Source: Suillus spraguei (Eukaryota > Basidiomycota > Agaricomycetes > Boletales > Suillaceae). Taken from it: a stretch of 64,000 nucleotides of DNA. Shown here in pieces: positions 1 to 11,522 of this stretch. The translations under genes were made by a program, and so were the position numbers. The notes below the pieces were generated by a model, which saw nothing but the letters and a program-made list of their open reading frames with translations, was not told the DNA's origin and did no database searches. Each line of letters starts with the position of its first letter. Within the stretch, counting starts at the first letter, position 1. The stretch is taken from NCBI GenBank assembly GCA_016800925.1, contig JABCPU010000069.1, forward strand, positions 62,001-126,000, written 5' to 3'.

Positions 1-3000
1 CCCAGCCTGAGTTTGTCTGTCACAGCATGATCCTGTGGAGTGCATCAAAGACTTGATCAGAAATCCTCAATTCAAGGATCATATGGTGTATACACCTGCA
101 TGAGCATACACAGACTCCACAGGACTTCACCGAGTGATTGATGATATGTGGGCTGCAGATTGGTGGTGTGACAAACAAGTAAGTACCTTGTCAAAAAAGC
201 AAAAATGAAATGTACTGGCCTATGATGTTCAGAAAACATTGCTGCAAGGAGCGACCATCGCACTGATCATTCTTGCAACAGACAAAACATGTCTGTTACA
301 ATTCTGAGATGACAAATCAGTGTGGCCTGTGTACCTCTCAATTGGCAACATCACAAAAGAAACACAGCAGGAAATATCAGCATAAGCGATGGTCCTAATT
401 GGATACTTACCTGCAGGCAAACTAGGTTGCTTTACATCCAATGCATGCTCCCTTGCTAGTTACCAAGTATTCCACTATTGCATGTCTCTGCTCCTTCAAC
501 CCCTCATTGTGGCAGGTGAAAATGGTGTTGACATGGTGTGTGCTGACTCATTGATCCATCAAGTATATCCAATCCTTGCTGCTTATGTTGCAGACTTTCT
601 GGAGCAATGTCTTGTTGCATGTTGCAAGGAGAACCAGTGTCCAAAGTGTCTGGTTGCTGCAGATGAAAGAGGCATTCCGCTGAGTTCACTGATGTGACAC
701 TCTGAGTTGACAAAAGAAGCATTAGAGAAACAGAAGAATGTCAGCATCCTACGAATTTGAGGACTATGGACTACATGTCATTTACATTCCTTTCTGGACT
801 AATCTCCCCCACACTGACATTTTCCTGGCCTTCACACTGGACCTCCTACACCAGCTGCACAAAAGCATCTTCAAGGACCACCTAGTTAAATGGTGTCTTG
901 ATATTGTTGGCAAAGAAGAGATGGATGCTTGTTTCAAGGCAATGCCAGACTATCCTGGTCTTTGGCAATTTAAGAAAGGAATATCAACAGTAAAGCAGTG
1001 GACTGGCACAGAACACAAAGAGATGCAATGAGTTTTTGTTAGGCTACTTGCTGGAGCTGTTCCAAGGTATGGTCTTGATGCATTGAACAAAGTTCATGCT
1101 GACATGGTTATTTTCGATTGTTTACCAGTCAAGTGTTAGTAATTGTGCAAGCTATACTTGATTTTTCCTATTATGCACAGCTTTGAGTACACATGGCTGA
1201 ATCCCTTGACACTCTCAAAAGTGCCCTTGCAAATTTAATTCCAGAGCAACAAGGACATCTTGCAAGAACTCAAAGTTCATGAGCATTTCAACATTCAGAA
1301 ATTACATCAGCTCTCACACTATGTTCAGTCAATCCTACTGTTTGGTGCTACTGATGGTTTTAACAGCAAGCTTCCAGAACAACTACATATTGACTTCACC
1401 AAAGAAGCTTATTGTGCTAGCAACAAGTGTGACTATGAGGAACAGATGACCCTATGGCTCCAGCACCAGGAGGCAGTGTTCCTGTGTGGTTCCTACCTCA
1501 ATTGGCTGTTGGAACAGTCTCAGTTGGCACTAGCTGATTGCAAAAGTTGTGAGCACGGATTGTTAGAATCCACGTCCAATAGAGATATCCAGAAGTGATA
1601 TCCGAAAGTATTTCTGGTCATATGACCTGTCATCCAGATTAGGTTACTCCTCTTAATCACCAGATTACCTGTCAAGTAGCGGAGTAGACTAATACTCATC
1701 CATAGCAATGATAGCATAGTGTACAGCTACTTACTCCAGACTCCATCATATCATTGGAGATGATGACAGAGATACTCCATACATATTTAGTATATAAACA
1801 ACATGTAAACTACAAGTTAAAGTGTCAAAATAAGAAATCTATTCTGTACCGAAGTTACTCTACTCCTATAAACTGGATTTCCATTCCTTTCCGGTTCCTA
1901 TCTTAGTCCGCTCTTCTGGAACCCCTATTTCTGGAATACCTCCGGAAAACATCTCAGAAACCTCCTCTGGATATCCTTCGGATTCCTTTCAGAAACTTTA
2001 TCAGAAACTCATCTGGAAGCCCTCCAGATTCTTTCCCCCTATACTCTGGCTATAATCTTGTCACGGATATGACTCAGACTTAGACTCTGAGATGGAAGGA
2101 CCTGGCACTGTTCCTGTCAATGCACTTTCTGTCCTCCCTGAGCAACAGGTGGTCCATATCCTTGCCAAGACACCTACATACCCTCAACAGTCGATTCAGC
2201 ACCTCATCACTGCACATGGTGCAACCATGTTCCTTCCAGCCCTTGAGTTATTTCTGTGCAACCACATGCCACACACTATCATTATCCCTGGTCTGCAAGA
2301 CTGTTTCAATGTATTTCAACAAGTAGTAATCACTGCTCCACCTAATCCACTCATTGGCGAGTCCCCGAGGCAGTGGCATGTTAGAGCCACACCTGAAGTG
2401 CCTCCTGGATGTGGCCAGAAGCCTGGATCCCCCACTAAGTTTGATATGGCCCTGATGAGCAGTGGCATTTGGACACACACTTTGAAAGGTGAGTGACTCT
2501 ATTCCTTGGGCTGTCAAAAAATTCATTTTGATATTGTACTAGGTGTGCGAGTGGCACAAGTTCACATTATTTTTACTCTACCTCATCAGTTTGGGAGATA
2601 CTCCCGAGCCCTAGCTTTCATTGAGTGGTTTACACCACTCAGGGAGGCAGACCCTTCCTCTGTGATACATGTTGACAAAATTGCTCATCCTTGTCATCTT
2701 ATTCCAAAGATGGGACAGTCTGTTCATCAGGAAATTCACACATTCCTTAACATGCCCTTATGCGCACTTATTTACACTTAACTGCCTTGGTGAAATTGAA
2801 TCTACTTGTCCAAAATTTCAATGTGAATGAATTCAGAAAAAAAATGTTGAGATATATTAATATACATGTTTTATTGTATTTCGCACTCAAAAAATATATA
2901 AGATATGCCAGGTGAATGATGTGAGAGAGAGCAAACAAGTTTTGAGATAAGTGAGTTAAGCTGATTAAGCACGTCAAGGAATGTGTGAATTTCCTGATGT

Positions 3001-3166
3001 TGACTGTGGATGGACCAGTACAAGTGTCTATGAGTTGGCAAGTGATTTCTACTTAAATACCTTTATCAACCTCGATACATTCTGCATGTCCGCTATCAAT
3101 TATTTTTGTTACTACTCAGCTACTATTGACTATGAACTGAAATTTTGCTATTATGACTCCAATTGA
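1..3166 (+). pseudogene. Degenerate Plavaka-type DNA transposon transposase, left end cut by the window
   Basis: Plus-strand fragments in several frames follow the order of a Plavaka (CACTA-like KDZ-related) transposase. Positions 389-691 read as the middle part ([18 protein letters not shown]). Positions 738-1028 hold the hallmark [19 protein letters not shown] and [15 protein letters not shown]. Positions 1260-1595 hold EHFNIQKLHQLSHYV and ELFHIDF-type sequence (LPEQLHIDFTKEAY). After a non-coding 0.5-kb stretch, 2092-2724 and 3002-3166 carry the C-terminal part (ATMFLPALELFL, HLIPKMGQSV, then WTSTSVYELASDFYLN). In-frame stops occur near 695 and 1029, and a 275-bp MITE interrupts it at 2725, so it is dead. 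The left terminus lies outside the window and I did not identify terminal repeats. Family assignment rests on remembered motifs. Confidence 0.85.
2725..2999 (+). mobile_element. MITE copy A (275 bp), nested in the transposase relic
   Basis: A non-coding element bounded by inverted repeats of about 31 bp that start with CATCAGGAAATTCACACATT. It is flanked by TT on both sides (2723-2724 and 3000-3001). Removing the element and one TT restores a continuous transposase reading frame (GQSV-DCGWTS), which proves both ends and a 2-bp target duplication. A second copy lies at 5958-6229. It has no coding capacity, so it must be mobilised in trans. A 2-bp duplication suggests a Tc1/mariner-like source, but TT rather than TA is unusual. 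Confidence 0.93.
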
Positions 3167-3480
3167 CTGGCAGCGCCCGCTGTAGCCTCCTGTAGCCCAC
3201 TGTAGCTCTATATAGTCTGAGTTACGGCTACTTGAAGTACATAGTAGACCTACGGTGATTATGTAGTACTATATAGGCATCACCAGGACTCCTACGAATT
3301 TATTTTTTCCTGATGTATCACACTTTTGTTACAGTACGAGTAAATGATACATTGTTCTCCCAGCTACTTGTGAGGCCCCACTGTCATATCTAATTGGATC
3401 AGGTACGTAGGAACATCAGGTGATCCATATGCTGCTTTGCGTCTGAAAAATGATGCTTTGTATACTTTGGCAATTCCATA
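3167..3480. other. Spacer between transposon relic and protease homologue
   Basis: No gene is visible. CTGTAGC occurs three times exactly 10 nt apart (starting at 3180, 3190 and 3200) just past the transposase end, and could belong to the transposon's subterminal region. The rest is the 3' flank of the minus-strand protease homologue. Confidence 0.5.
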
Positions 3481-4922
3481 TTAGTTGGTGGTGGCATCAG
3501 TGTACGGGGTTGTGGCAAAGCCAACACGGGAGCCGAAGACATCGAACACACTGTAGAAGCGCTGGAGGAATACGTAGCCAAGACGGAAGTCAATCCCACC
3601 ATGGCCAGTGCGTGTGTGAAGCCTTTTAATGACGATATATATACCACCGGGAGTACCCTCAATCATGCAGTTGAGCCAACGAGGCCAGATTTGGGCGTTG
3701 GGGGACAGATTGAAGATTTGCTGCCATGCAAAATGGTGAACATGGGGTGTGTGGGCTGACAGAATTGACGTACTCTGCCAATACGGAATTCCAAGGGCCG
3801 CAGGGCATGGTACTGCTCAAGGGTAATAGAGAGCATTCTATTCCCCGGATCTAAAATAGCGCCGGTTGCAGTCTGGTACCTGTCATAGGCATCTATCAAA
3901 CGTGGATTAGATCATTATTACTCGCTGACTCTACATAAATGCACACCGGCGGCAATCCAAATAAAGGTGGTGCCAGAATCCACGATACCAGCGGTGAGTC
4001 GTAAGATCTGCCTGCCGCCGTATGTGATGGCCTGATCGAAACCCCAATAGGTCGATACATCCAAATTGCGGGTGAGAAAATAATCACTATCAGTCTGAAT
4101 TGATCCAGGTGCTGGGGTAGCCTACATGTATACGATGTTGCCGATGTTAAAGCCAGGGTTTTCATTACCAAAGACGAGCATTCCATTATCATCATCAGCT
4201 ATATTCATAGTGGAGGGCTTGAAAAAGAGACCAACAAGGGGCCGAGAAATGCTGCCTTGCATATACAGGCGTTCAGTGACAGTGTGAAACGTTCTTTCCG
4301 GGTGCATTAAAATAGTCCTGGCTGACAAGGTATGAGGCCCGATGCCAAGCATACCGTCATAAGGCATGCCCCACACCCATGGAGGAGTGGCAACACCAAT
4401 GGGCATCTCGTTGATAGTGTACCCATCAGTAATCCAAACGGTATCGCGAAATAGCATTCCTATAGATGATCGTAGGTATTTTCAACTTATGATATTGTTG
4501 TATGTCATACCGGTGAAGTAGGTAAAAAGGTACATTATCTCCATGTGAAGCTCAGTGTTGATGGCGGTATGGGTCGGGAGGTACGGAGTGGCGGCGCCAA
4601 TCCATGTGATCGCGCTCGCGGTGTTGACAACCAAGCGGTCTTCAATAATACATTAGCAACCGCATATTTTCTCAGTGTTAAACTTACAGACTGTGGGGTT
4701 ACCGCCAACGCCAATGAATACGCATGAGACCTTATGGACGTTTTCCAAAAGAACGCCAACATGTTGGGCATCATCGCGCTGCACCGGGTTGGTAGCATTG
4801 GGGAAATGTAACCTAGTGGTCATGGGGAGGGTGATGCTGGAATTGCGAACTTCAACGGGCGAACCCGTGATTGAGATTGACAAAGCCAGGAGTGTCCACA
4901 AGGATGCAGCGGGGAACATCAT
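3481..4922 (-). CDS. Pepsin-like (A1) aspartic protease homologue lacking the first catalytic Asp
   Basis: Six exons (4922-4688, 4639-4511, 4459-4134, 4094-3947, 3892-3774, 3720-3481) sum to 1197 nt, giving 398 residues, the usual length for secreted polyporopepsin-like enzymes. The N-terminus MMFPAASLWTLLALSISITG is a signal peptide. Family landmarks in order: TWIGAATPYLPT, GMLGIGP, VTERLYMQGSIS, VGLFFKPS, second active site GIVDSGTT, DAYDRYQTATGA, SPNAQIWPR, FLQRFYSVFD and RVGFATT. The first active site, normally DTGS, reads NTAS (about residue 85), and the flap region that normally has YGSG reads YLFT. Exon 3 to 4 needs a 39-nt intron; without it a TAG interrupts the frame. It is probably a secreted pseudoprotease or a decaying paralogue. 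The fold assignment is strong; activity is unlikely from the missing Asp. It lies between two MITE copies. Confidence 0.85.
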
Positions 4923-5957
4923 GATAGTTTACTGGAAAGTTATATCATACTTGGTGGCCCATTATATGTGTGCTAGCGAACACGATGGCAACGTTTGGGA
5001 ACCTTAGTCCCTCTCGAAAAAGCGATGACGAGATAGTTGCGATCCGAGTCATCACGAGTGCAACTTGAAGGATTTGACTTTGCGATAAAATGTGGCAAGA
5101 AATGGTTTGCTTCCCCGACCATCTGATGTTCCCACATACCTAGTAGACGTGACAGCGGGGACTGCTGGCATATCTAAATCAACGCGTTTCTAGCTGTACC
5201 CACCCAAATGAATGAACATACTGGATACTGAGAATCCTTTAACAGGTGAAGAAAGGTAGTACTTAGGGGTGTTGCGTGCTGGCTATGATTATACAAGGAC
5301 ACACCTTCGGTCGACTCTTGGACGGCATACTGTGATACGCGTTCTCACATGTAACGAAAAGTTGATGTAGTGAAGGCAGTGGCTTTCGAATGCATTGAGA
5401 ACTGATGATACAGTGCAATTTCGCTTACACAGGTTTGATTGAGTGGCACAAATATGAGATCTAGGCGATGAGGAGGTAGTCTGGGATGGGTCAACTGAGA
5501 TTCTATGATTGGCAATGTGATCTACGAAAGCTATCCCTCGAAATGAGAATGCTATACCATAATGTCGATTATTACATAATTTTGCGATTCCGCAGCTGTA
5601 ATGTCTGTGAAGAACATTGCAAGCAGAGACTTAGTATTTTGAACATACTTTGCTGTCGGGGCACATACGACCGTGTGTCTATCATGGCAATCACTGGTCA
5701 CCAAGATGAAATATATGTCCAAACCAAACCTTATCTGTTCGAAACCACTGCGTCTTGGTATGGTTTATGCTTCCCAAGCACAAATTAGTACTGTGTTTTT
5801 TTCATCGTTTGTTTTCACAAGATATATTTCTTGCAGCTCAAGCTCCTGCACACGCATATAACTGAAGGTCAATAATTTTTCAATTTTTCGAACAGTCGCG
5901 AGCCGACTGTCACATAAGGTGTTCGGAGGCCAATAGAAGCTACTTATCCTACTACTA
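4923..5957. other. Intergenic stretch without a recognisable gene
   Basis: Upstream region of the minus-strand protease homologue, up to MITE copy B. Only short unconvincing open frames (for example 5486-5788) are present. The MITE target site at its right end was the palindrome CTACTAGTAG. Confidence 0.5.
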
Positions 5958-6229
5958 CATCAGGAAATTCACACATTCCTTAACATGCTTAATCAGCTTA
6001 ACTCACTTATCTCAAAACTTGTTTGCTCTCTCTCACATCATTCACCTGGCATATCTTATATTTTTTGAGTGCGAAATACAATAAAACATGTATATTAATA
6101 TATCTCAACTTTTTTTTCTGAATTCATTCACATTGAAATTTTGGACAAGTAGATTCAATTTCACCAAGGCAGTTAAGTGTAAATAAGTCCGCATAAGGGC
6201 ACGTCAAGGAATGTGTGAATTTCCTGATG
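5958..6229 (-). mobile_element. MITE copy B (272 bp), core inverted relative to copy A
   Basis: Nearly identical to copy A when reverse complemented (differences are a few substitutions and short A-run or AT indels). It is flanked by TA on both sides (5956-5957 and 6230-6231), so it is an independent insertion into CTACTAGTAG. The outer 31 bp carry two diagnostic differences (CCTTAACATGC at one end, CCTTGACGTGC at the other). These sit on the opposite core ends from copy A. Confidence 0.93.
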
Positions 6230-7123
6230 TAGTAGGAAAATTTGGAAGCCTTGGAAGTAGAGCACGGTGGTCTGGCTTTCCATACTTATATGTACATCAA
6301 CTTGACAGCTCCCAATCGAGATTCAAGGACTGTTGTTAGATTTAAATGTACAACGAGCGACCTCTGTCAATAATATCCTGTGCACCAAGCACCCGAACGT
6401 TTTAACTCTGAGCAGCAGACCGATAGAAGAAAGCTAGTCGTTGTCGTTCCTTGAGCTTCCTTCCAAGACTCACACATAGTACTGGCAACACTAGTCTGCC
6501 GCCATCCCATCAACGACCATACTACTGGCGATTCGGGTCGATCCTTTATTAACAACATCTTGGCCTAACGTTGATAAGTCGGATTACTTACTAGAGCACC
6601 TGCGGTGATATCTTTTCTACTCGTTCGAGGCCTTGGAAATTCGAAAGGTCGCGTCAGCCCGTCAAATTTGGGGAAGGAATTATATTGTCACGATACCGGC
6701 AGTACCAACAATGTCCGACACAGAACATGGTGTCAGACAGTCAAAACTACACAAATGTTTCCAAACCCCAAACCCCACCCCACCCGCCGACCACCCCAAA
6801 ACCATCACCACACCATTTAACACCAGCAAAAAACTCGACTCCGATCGGAGTACGTATGTAGGGGCCAGACTAGGAGCGTAGTATAACCTAATATGATATA
6901 TATATAATCGAACACGCAAAAACAAACGCGAGAAAAAAGGATGGAGCACAAGATGTGACGGGTGCTAGAGCAGTGAGATGGATGGACAGGCGATGTCGAA
7001 CAAAGGGAAACACGAGCCCTGGAATACGAGATGTCGAGATGACGGCTGACGATAAAGGATGAGAATGATGTTCGAGTGGTGATAGTCTCCTCCCCCTCCT
7101 ACACGCAACATGAAAGAACAAGC
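6230..7123. other. 3' flank of DHH1; no gene seen
   Basis: Contains a C-rich stretch around 6765-6800 and AT-rich sequence near 6890-6910, which could be the 3' UTR and downstream region of DHH1. No coding signal was recognised on either strand. Confidence 0.45.
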
Positions 7124-8761
7124 TCATCGTGTAGGAGTGCCGTTGCGGTACGCTGCATTGCCGGTGTAACCAGCTCGCTGCCCCTGCGAGGATGCAGACA
7201 CGGCGCCATTCTGGCGGCCGTTGCTTGAAGTTGGCTGAGATGGTGCCTGCTGTCGTTGCTGCTGAGGTGGTTGTGGCTGAGGTTGGGACTGAGGCTTCTG
7301 CGGAGCAGGCTCCTCAACAACGCTGGGTGCGACATAAAGGCCCTTATCGATAGCTTGGGGAATTGGCTGAATCTCGGTGCCAAGCTCCTGCTCAATGCGA
7401 TATAGATTGAAACGGTCCTCATAAGTGACCAGGTTAATAGCAAGACCCAAGTGCCCGAACCGACCGGAACGACCAATGCGGTGGAGGTACGTCTCCGAGT
7501 TCTTAGGGAAGTCAAAGTTGATTACGACATTGACTGCCTGGATATCAATTCCTCGGGTCAATAGGTCTGAGCAGACGAGGTTGCGGCAGACCCCATTGCG
7601 GAAGTCGTGGAATACGCGATTGCGATGTGACTGAAGCATCTTTGCGTGCGAATAGAAACAGGAATAACCGAGGTCTGTTACTTTCTTTGCCAGTAGCTCG
7701 ACGCGGTTGGTAGAGTTACAGAATATGATGGATTGGTTAATTTGCAACTGCAGATGGATAGTCAGCAAGGCAAGAGGGTTGATGTGCAGGAACTTACTTT
7801 AGAGAAAAGGGTGTTCAAACAGTGGACCTTCTGTCGCTCCTCGACATAAGCGTAATACTGAGTAACACCACGTAAGGTGAGCTCCTCCATAAGATTGATC
7901 TCGTAGGGAGTTCTCATGCGTTTGTCCTACACAAAAGAAACATGTCAAACACTGGTAGTAAAAGTAGTACTCGCAGCGAGCCCACCTTGAAATCCTTCAC
8001 CATCATAGGGAAGGTTGCGCTAAAAAGCATGACCTGACGATCCGTAGGAAGGAAAGAGAGTAATTGTTCCATGACAGGAGTAAACTCGGGCGATAAAAGT
8101 TTGTCTGCCTCATCCATGACGAACACAGGACACTCGCTGAGATCAGCAACGTTTTTGCCTGCTAAATCCAGGATACGTCCAGGTGTTCCAACGAGAACAT
8201 GAACCGTCTCTGATAAGCGCATAATGTCATCTTTGAGGGTCGTGCCGCCTGTGGTTACCATGACCTGGATACCCATATGTTTTCCCAGTATTTTGCAGAC
8301 CTGGGATGTCTGGAGGGCAAGTTCGCGAGTGGGAACAAGGAGTAGAGCTTGAATCTTATTCTTGCCGATATCAATCTGCTGTAATGAGGGTATAACGAAA
8401 GCAGCAGTCTTGCCTGTCCCGTTTTTAGCACGAGCAAGGATGTCACGTTTGGTAAGGGCGACAGGGATGGCTTCTTCTTGTATAGGTGATGGCCTTTCGA
8501 AACCTGCTTCAAAAATGCCCATAAGGAGTTCACGACGGAGGAACATGTCTTCAAATTCGGTTCCTTTGGTGTTTGTGACATCTTCTGTCTGTGGGCGCAA
8601 GTCTTTTGGTGGTGGACGAAGGCCCGCCCTCCATGAAGCGTCATTGGGAGTTGTGGATGAGCTACGAAATCAAAATTGTATTGGAAAAAGATAAGTTAAA
8701 AACAGAAAAGAAGAACATACGCAGTGGATGTGGATGTGGATGGTCTTGTTGATTGAGACAT
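7124..8761 (-). CDS. dhh1: DEAD-box RNA helicase, DDX6/Dhh1 family
   Basis: Four exons (8761-8721, 8661-7986, 7926-7798, 7747-7124; introns of 59, 59 and 50 nt) encode 489 residues. Helicase motifs in order: Q motif (GFERPSPIQ), motif [25 protein letters not shown], motif II DEAD, motif III SAT, then in the second RecA domain [14 protein letters not shown] and HRIGRSGR. The leader [20 protein letters not shown] and the [20 protein letters not shown] block are specific to the Dhh1/DDX6 subfamily. The last 90 residues are Q/P-rich low complexity, typical of the fungal tail. The family activates decapping and represses translation in P-bodies. The start was chosen at 8761 because the first intron joins [13 protein letters not shown] to the conserved leader in frame. 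Confidence 0.97.
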
Positions 8762-11522
8762 GTTCACAAATTGTTGTTAACGGTCACGGAAAGTAGATAT
8801 TGGTAGTCGCTATTGGACGATGTAAAAAGGCAGGCTCGTTTGATCAGCCACGCGTCTGTACTGAAGCTTAGTATTTGTGGATCGATAACTCCTTTGTTTC
8901 TTGGTCGCGCTAAAAATTATTCGACAGACTGACGATGAGATTGTTGAAAGCTTGAAGGATGTTTGAGTTGAGAGTTGGTCAAGTGCAAAACAGTTGGTTT
9001 CAATCCTTCAAAGCCATTGAATTCAAGGTTTCCCGTTTTCTCACGACACTCTATTGGACCCGCTTTACCTCTTGTTGCAGGCTGCACCTGTCCTAAACAA
9101 CGTTTAACTCGCATCGGCCCTCGTAACATAGGAGGGCCTCTTGGTGACACGATTTCTCATCCCTGGGTCCCTGGGAGTGGGTCTCAGAATAACCGCTCAT
9201 TTTGTTGGCAACCACAGAAGGTGTAACAAATATTTTGCGATGGCCACGCTGACCATTCTATATGATTGCAGTCACTAACTCCTTCGTTTTGTCACTTGCG
9301 AAGTACATCAGACGTTGCACGTGTCACAGAACAGCCGCTTCTTTTACAGACTTGCTTGCTTTTCATAAGAAAAAAACACATCAGTGGCTGTGGGCCACGT
9401 CAAGTAATTGATGGTGAGTACTCGCCGAGTACGGATTCAGATGTCAAACTATTAAATATTATGCATTACTTATGTACAGAAGACAGACGTTGTTTCCACA
9501 ATGAATTTGATATGCAGATCTGAACTTAACATGTAGCAGGCAGCATCTCCCATACGTTGACATCCAACGGTGCTACCTCGTTCCCTTACACCCCTAGAGC
9601 ATTTCGGACGTCCGTGAGACAGCGTTCGTGGGTGTCATCTAAGGGCACATCGAGGCTCGCCCCTGCCCTTCAAGCTCCTTACCGATAACGTACTACTTGG
9701 CATTTCTAAGCATCAATACGCATGTCATACCTGGAGTCAATCCCAGAGTCACCCCAGGTGAAGTTTCAGTCCCCAATCCACCTACTCTTCGGAGAGAGCC
9801 GAGGGAGATATCAATAATACAGGACTTAAATTAATGAAACAGTAGGTCTGGCAAGGGGAGGACAGCCATTTTGTGGTCATAAGCGAACTGATGTTGTGCA
9901 ATTGCATCAATCGATATGCGAAAAGGGGCAGGAGGTTGATATCAAAACGAAGTCACCTTATTTCTTGTACACTTAATGGGCTTTCCGAAGGAAGTGAGTA
10001 TCGTGCCGATATTCATAACAATTTGACTATCCATTGTGGATTAGATATGGAGGTCCACCCTATGTTATCTATCAGCTGCCCGTGGTATCATAGATCAGAT
10101 ATGGTTCTGCGACACAGGGACTCTGTTGTACTAAACAGATAGCATCTCAGTTACGATAGCTGTGAGAGAACGCCTCTCATGCTCGCTCGCTTCGAATTTA
10201 TTGACAGCAGTTGATTGAGCTGACAATGTTGCGAAAGAGATTGCAAACTTCCTCATCGACTACATGCCAGAAGAGGTAGACACATTCGCGTTACCCGTTC
10301 AATTCCATCGACTTTATTTGTCCATTGGCGAATCAAGACAAAAGAATGGCTTCTCCTTCTACACCCTTGTCATTGCAGGACACTCCTTCAGATGTTGCTC
10401 GTCGTATATCACTTGCGTTTCAGAGATCTGGCCTGTTGAATCTCATGATAATTTATGAATTTTCCGGTTTTATTTCGCTCGTTTATCCTCATCGATGCAT
10501 ACTTAGGACTTCTATGGGAGCACAGTCTGCGGCTGTGGCTACCTTGGTAAGGTGCGAACAATGGCCGTCAGGGTGTGTTTATATTTCGACCATGACCCTC
10601 ACGTCGGAGTATTGACTATGATTGTAGGGAAGATCCCTGACATGCTTCGACTCAATGTTGATTTTAGACCGCACAAGGATGGAAGCGGACGTGTTGGATT
10701 AAAGACAGTTCCCATCCATGGGCGCTTATCCTTGCCAACCCGGGAGCTAGTCGCAAAATTTGGGAGTTGATGGAAAAGGCCCCACGAAAACTGCTGTGCA
10801 TTCTCCCTAGGATTTGCGGCCAGAATGTTTAAATATGGGAAGGCGAGACGAGATTTACTGACTGGTTGTAAAACAACTTGGGTAGGAGCATGTTTGACGC
10901 AAGCCAGAAAATGCATCCAACGTCACCATCAGTTCGTCTGGACATCTCGTCTGTATCCCATCCTAAAACATTTCCCAGTCCGCATTTGACGTAATTGCAG
11001 TTTCGATCCCTTAAGAGTCTCCGGAAAAGCTTGGTACATCATAACCTCACAGAACATAATTTGATGGCTATCTAACTATCCACGCAGCGTAAATTATGTT
11101 TGACCTCCTGCACAGGAAATACGGTGTCTTCCCGAGGGAGTCAAAGCTCCCACATTTGTGCTTGAATTTTTCCGGGGTCAGGATTTTTTTTTTCGAGAAT
11201 TTACCTGCCTGAACAACTGCAGATCAAACCACTAGATTCACATGAGTTAAAAATATTGTGCCTGCCGGCGGATTCGAGGTATCAGACCAGCTACGCACCA
11301 TGCACTGTATTCCATAAAAATATACAAATGTTAGTGTCTGACTTATAACGTGATATAACAATCTTAATGTTGTAGCGCCGTGCTGCAAACGATAGGGCGT
11401 CGTAATCGCAATCTCCCCTATGTAGGAATATCAATTGAAGATAATCATTTCTTCCGTAATCGTGTGAATCGCATCAAGCTCACAAGACTCTAAAGCCATT
11501 CGAATCATCGTATGCCACAGTC
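8762..11522. other. 2.8-kb intergenic region, no recognisable gene
   Basis: Begins with the DHH1 promoter. The rest has only short open frames (for example 9873-10142, 10264-10458) with no splice pattern or motif I recognise on either strand. No tRNA, tandem repeat or transposon end was seen. Confidence 0.45.

Noticed and set aside
1590..2090. Solo LTR inside the Plavaka relic
   Set aside because: A TATA-like motif is present but no TG...CA ends with a 5-bp duplication were found.
2725..6229. Composite transposon made of two MITEs carrying the protease gene
   Set aside because: The two copies have different flanking duplications (TT and TA), so each inserted on its own.
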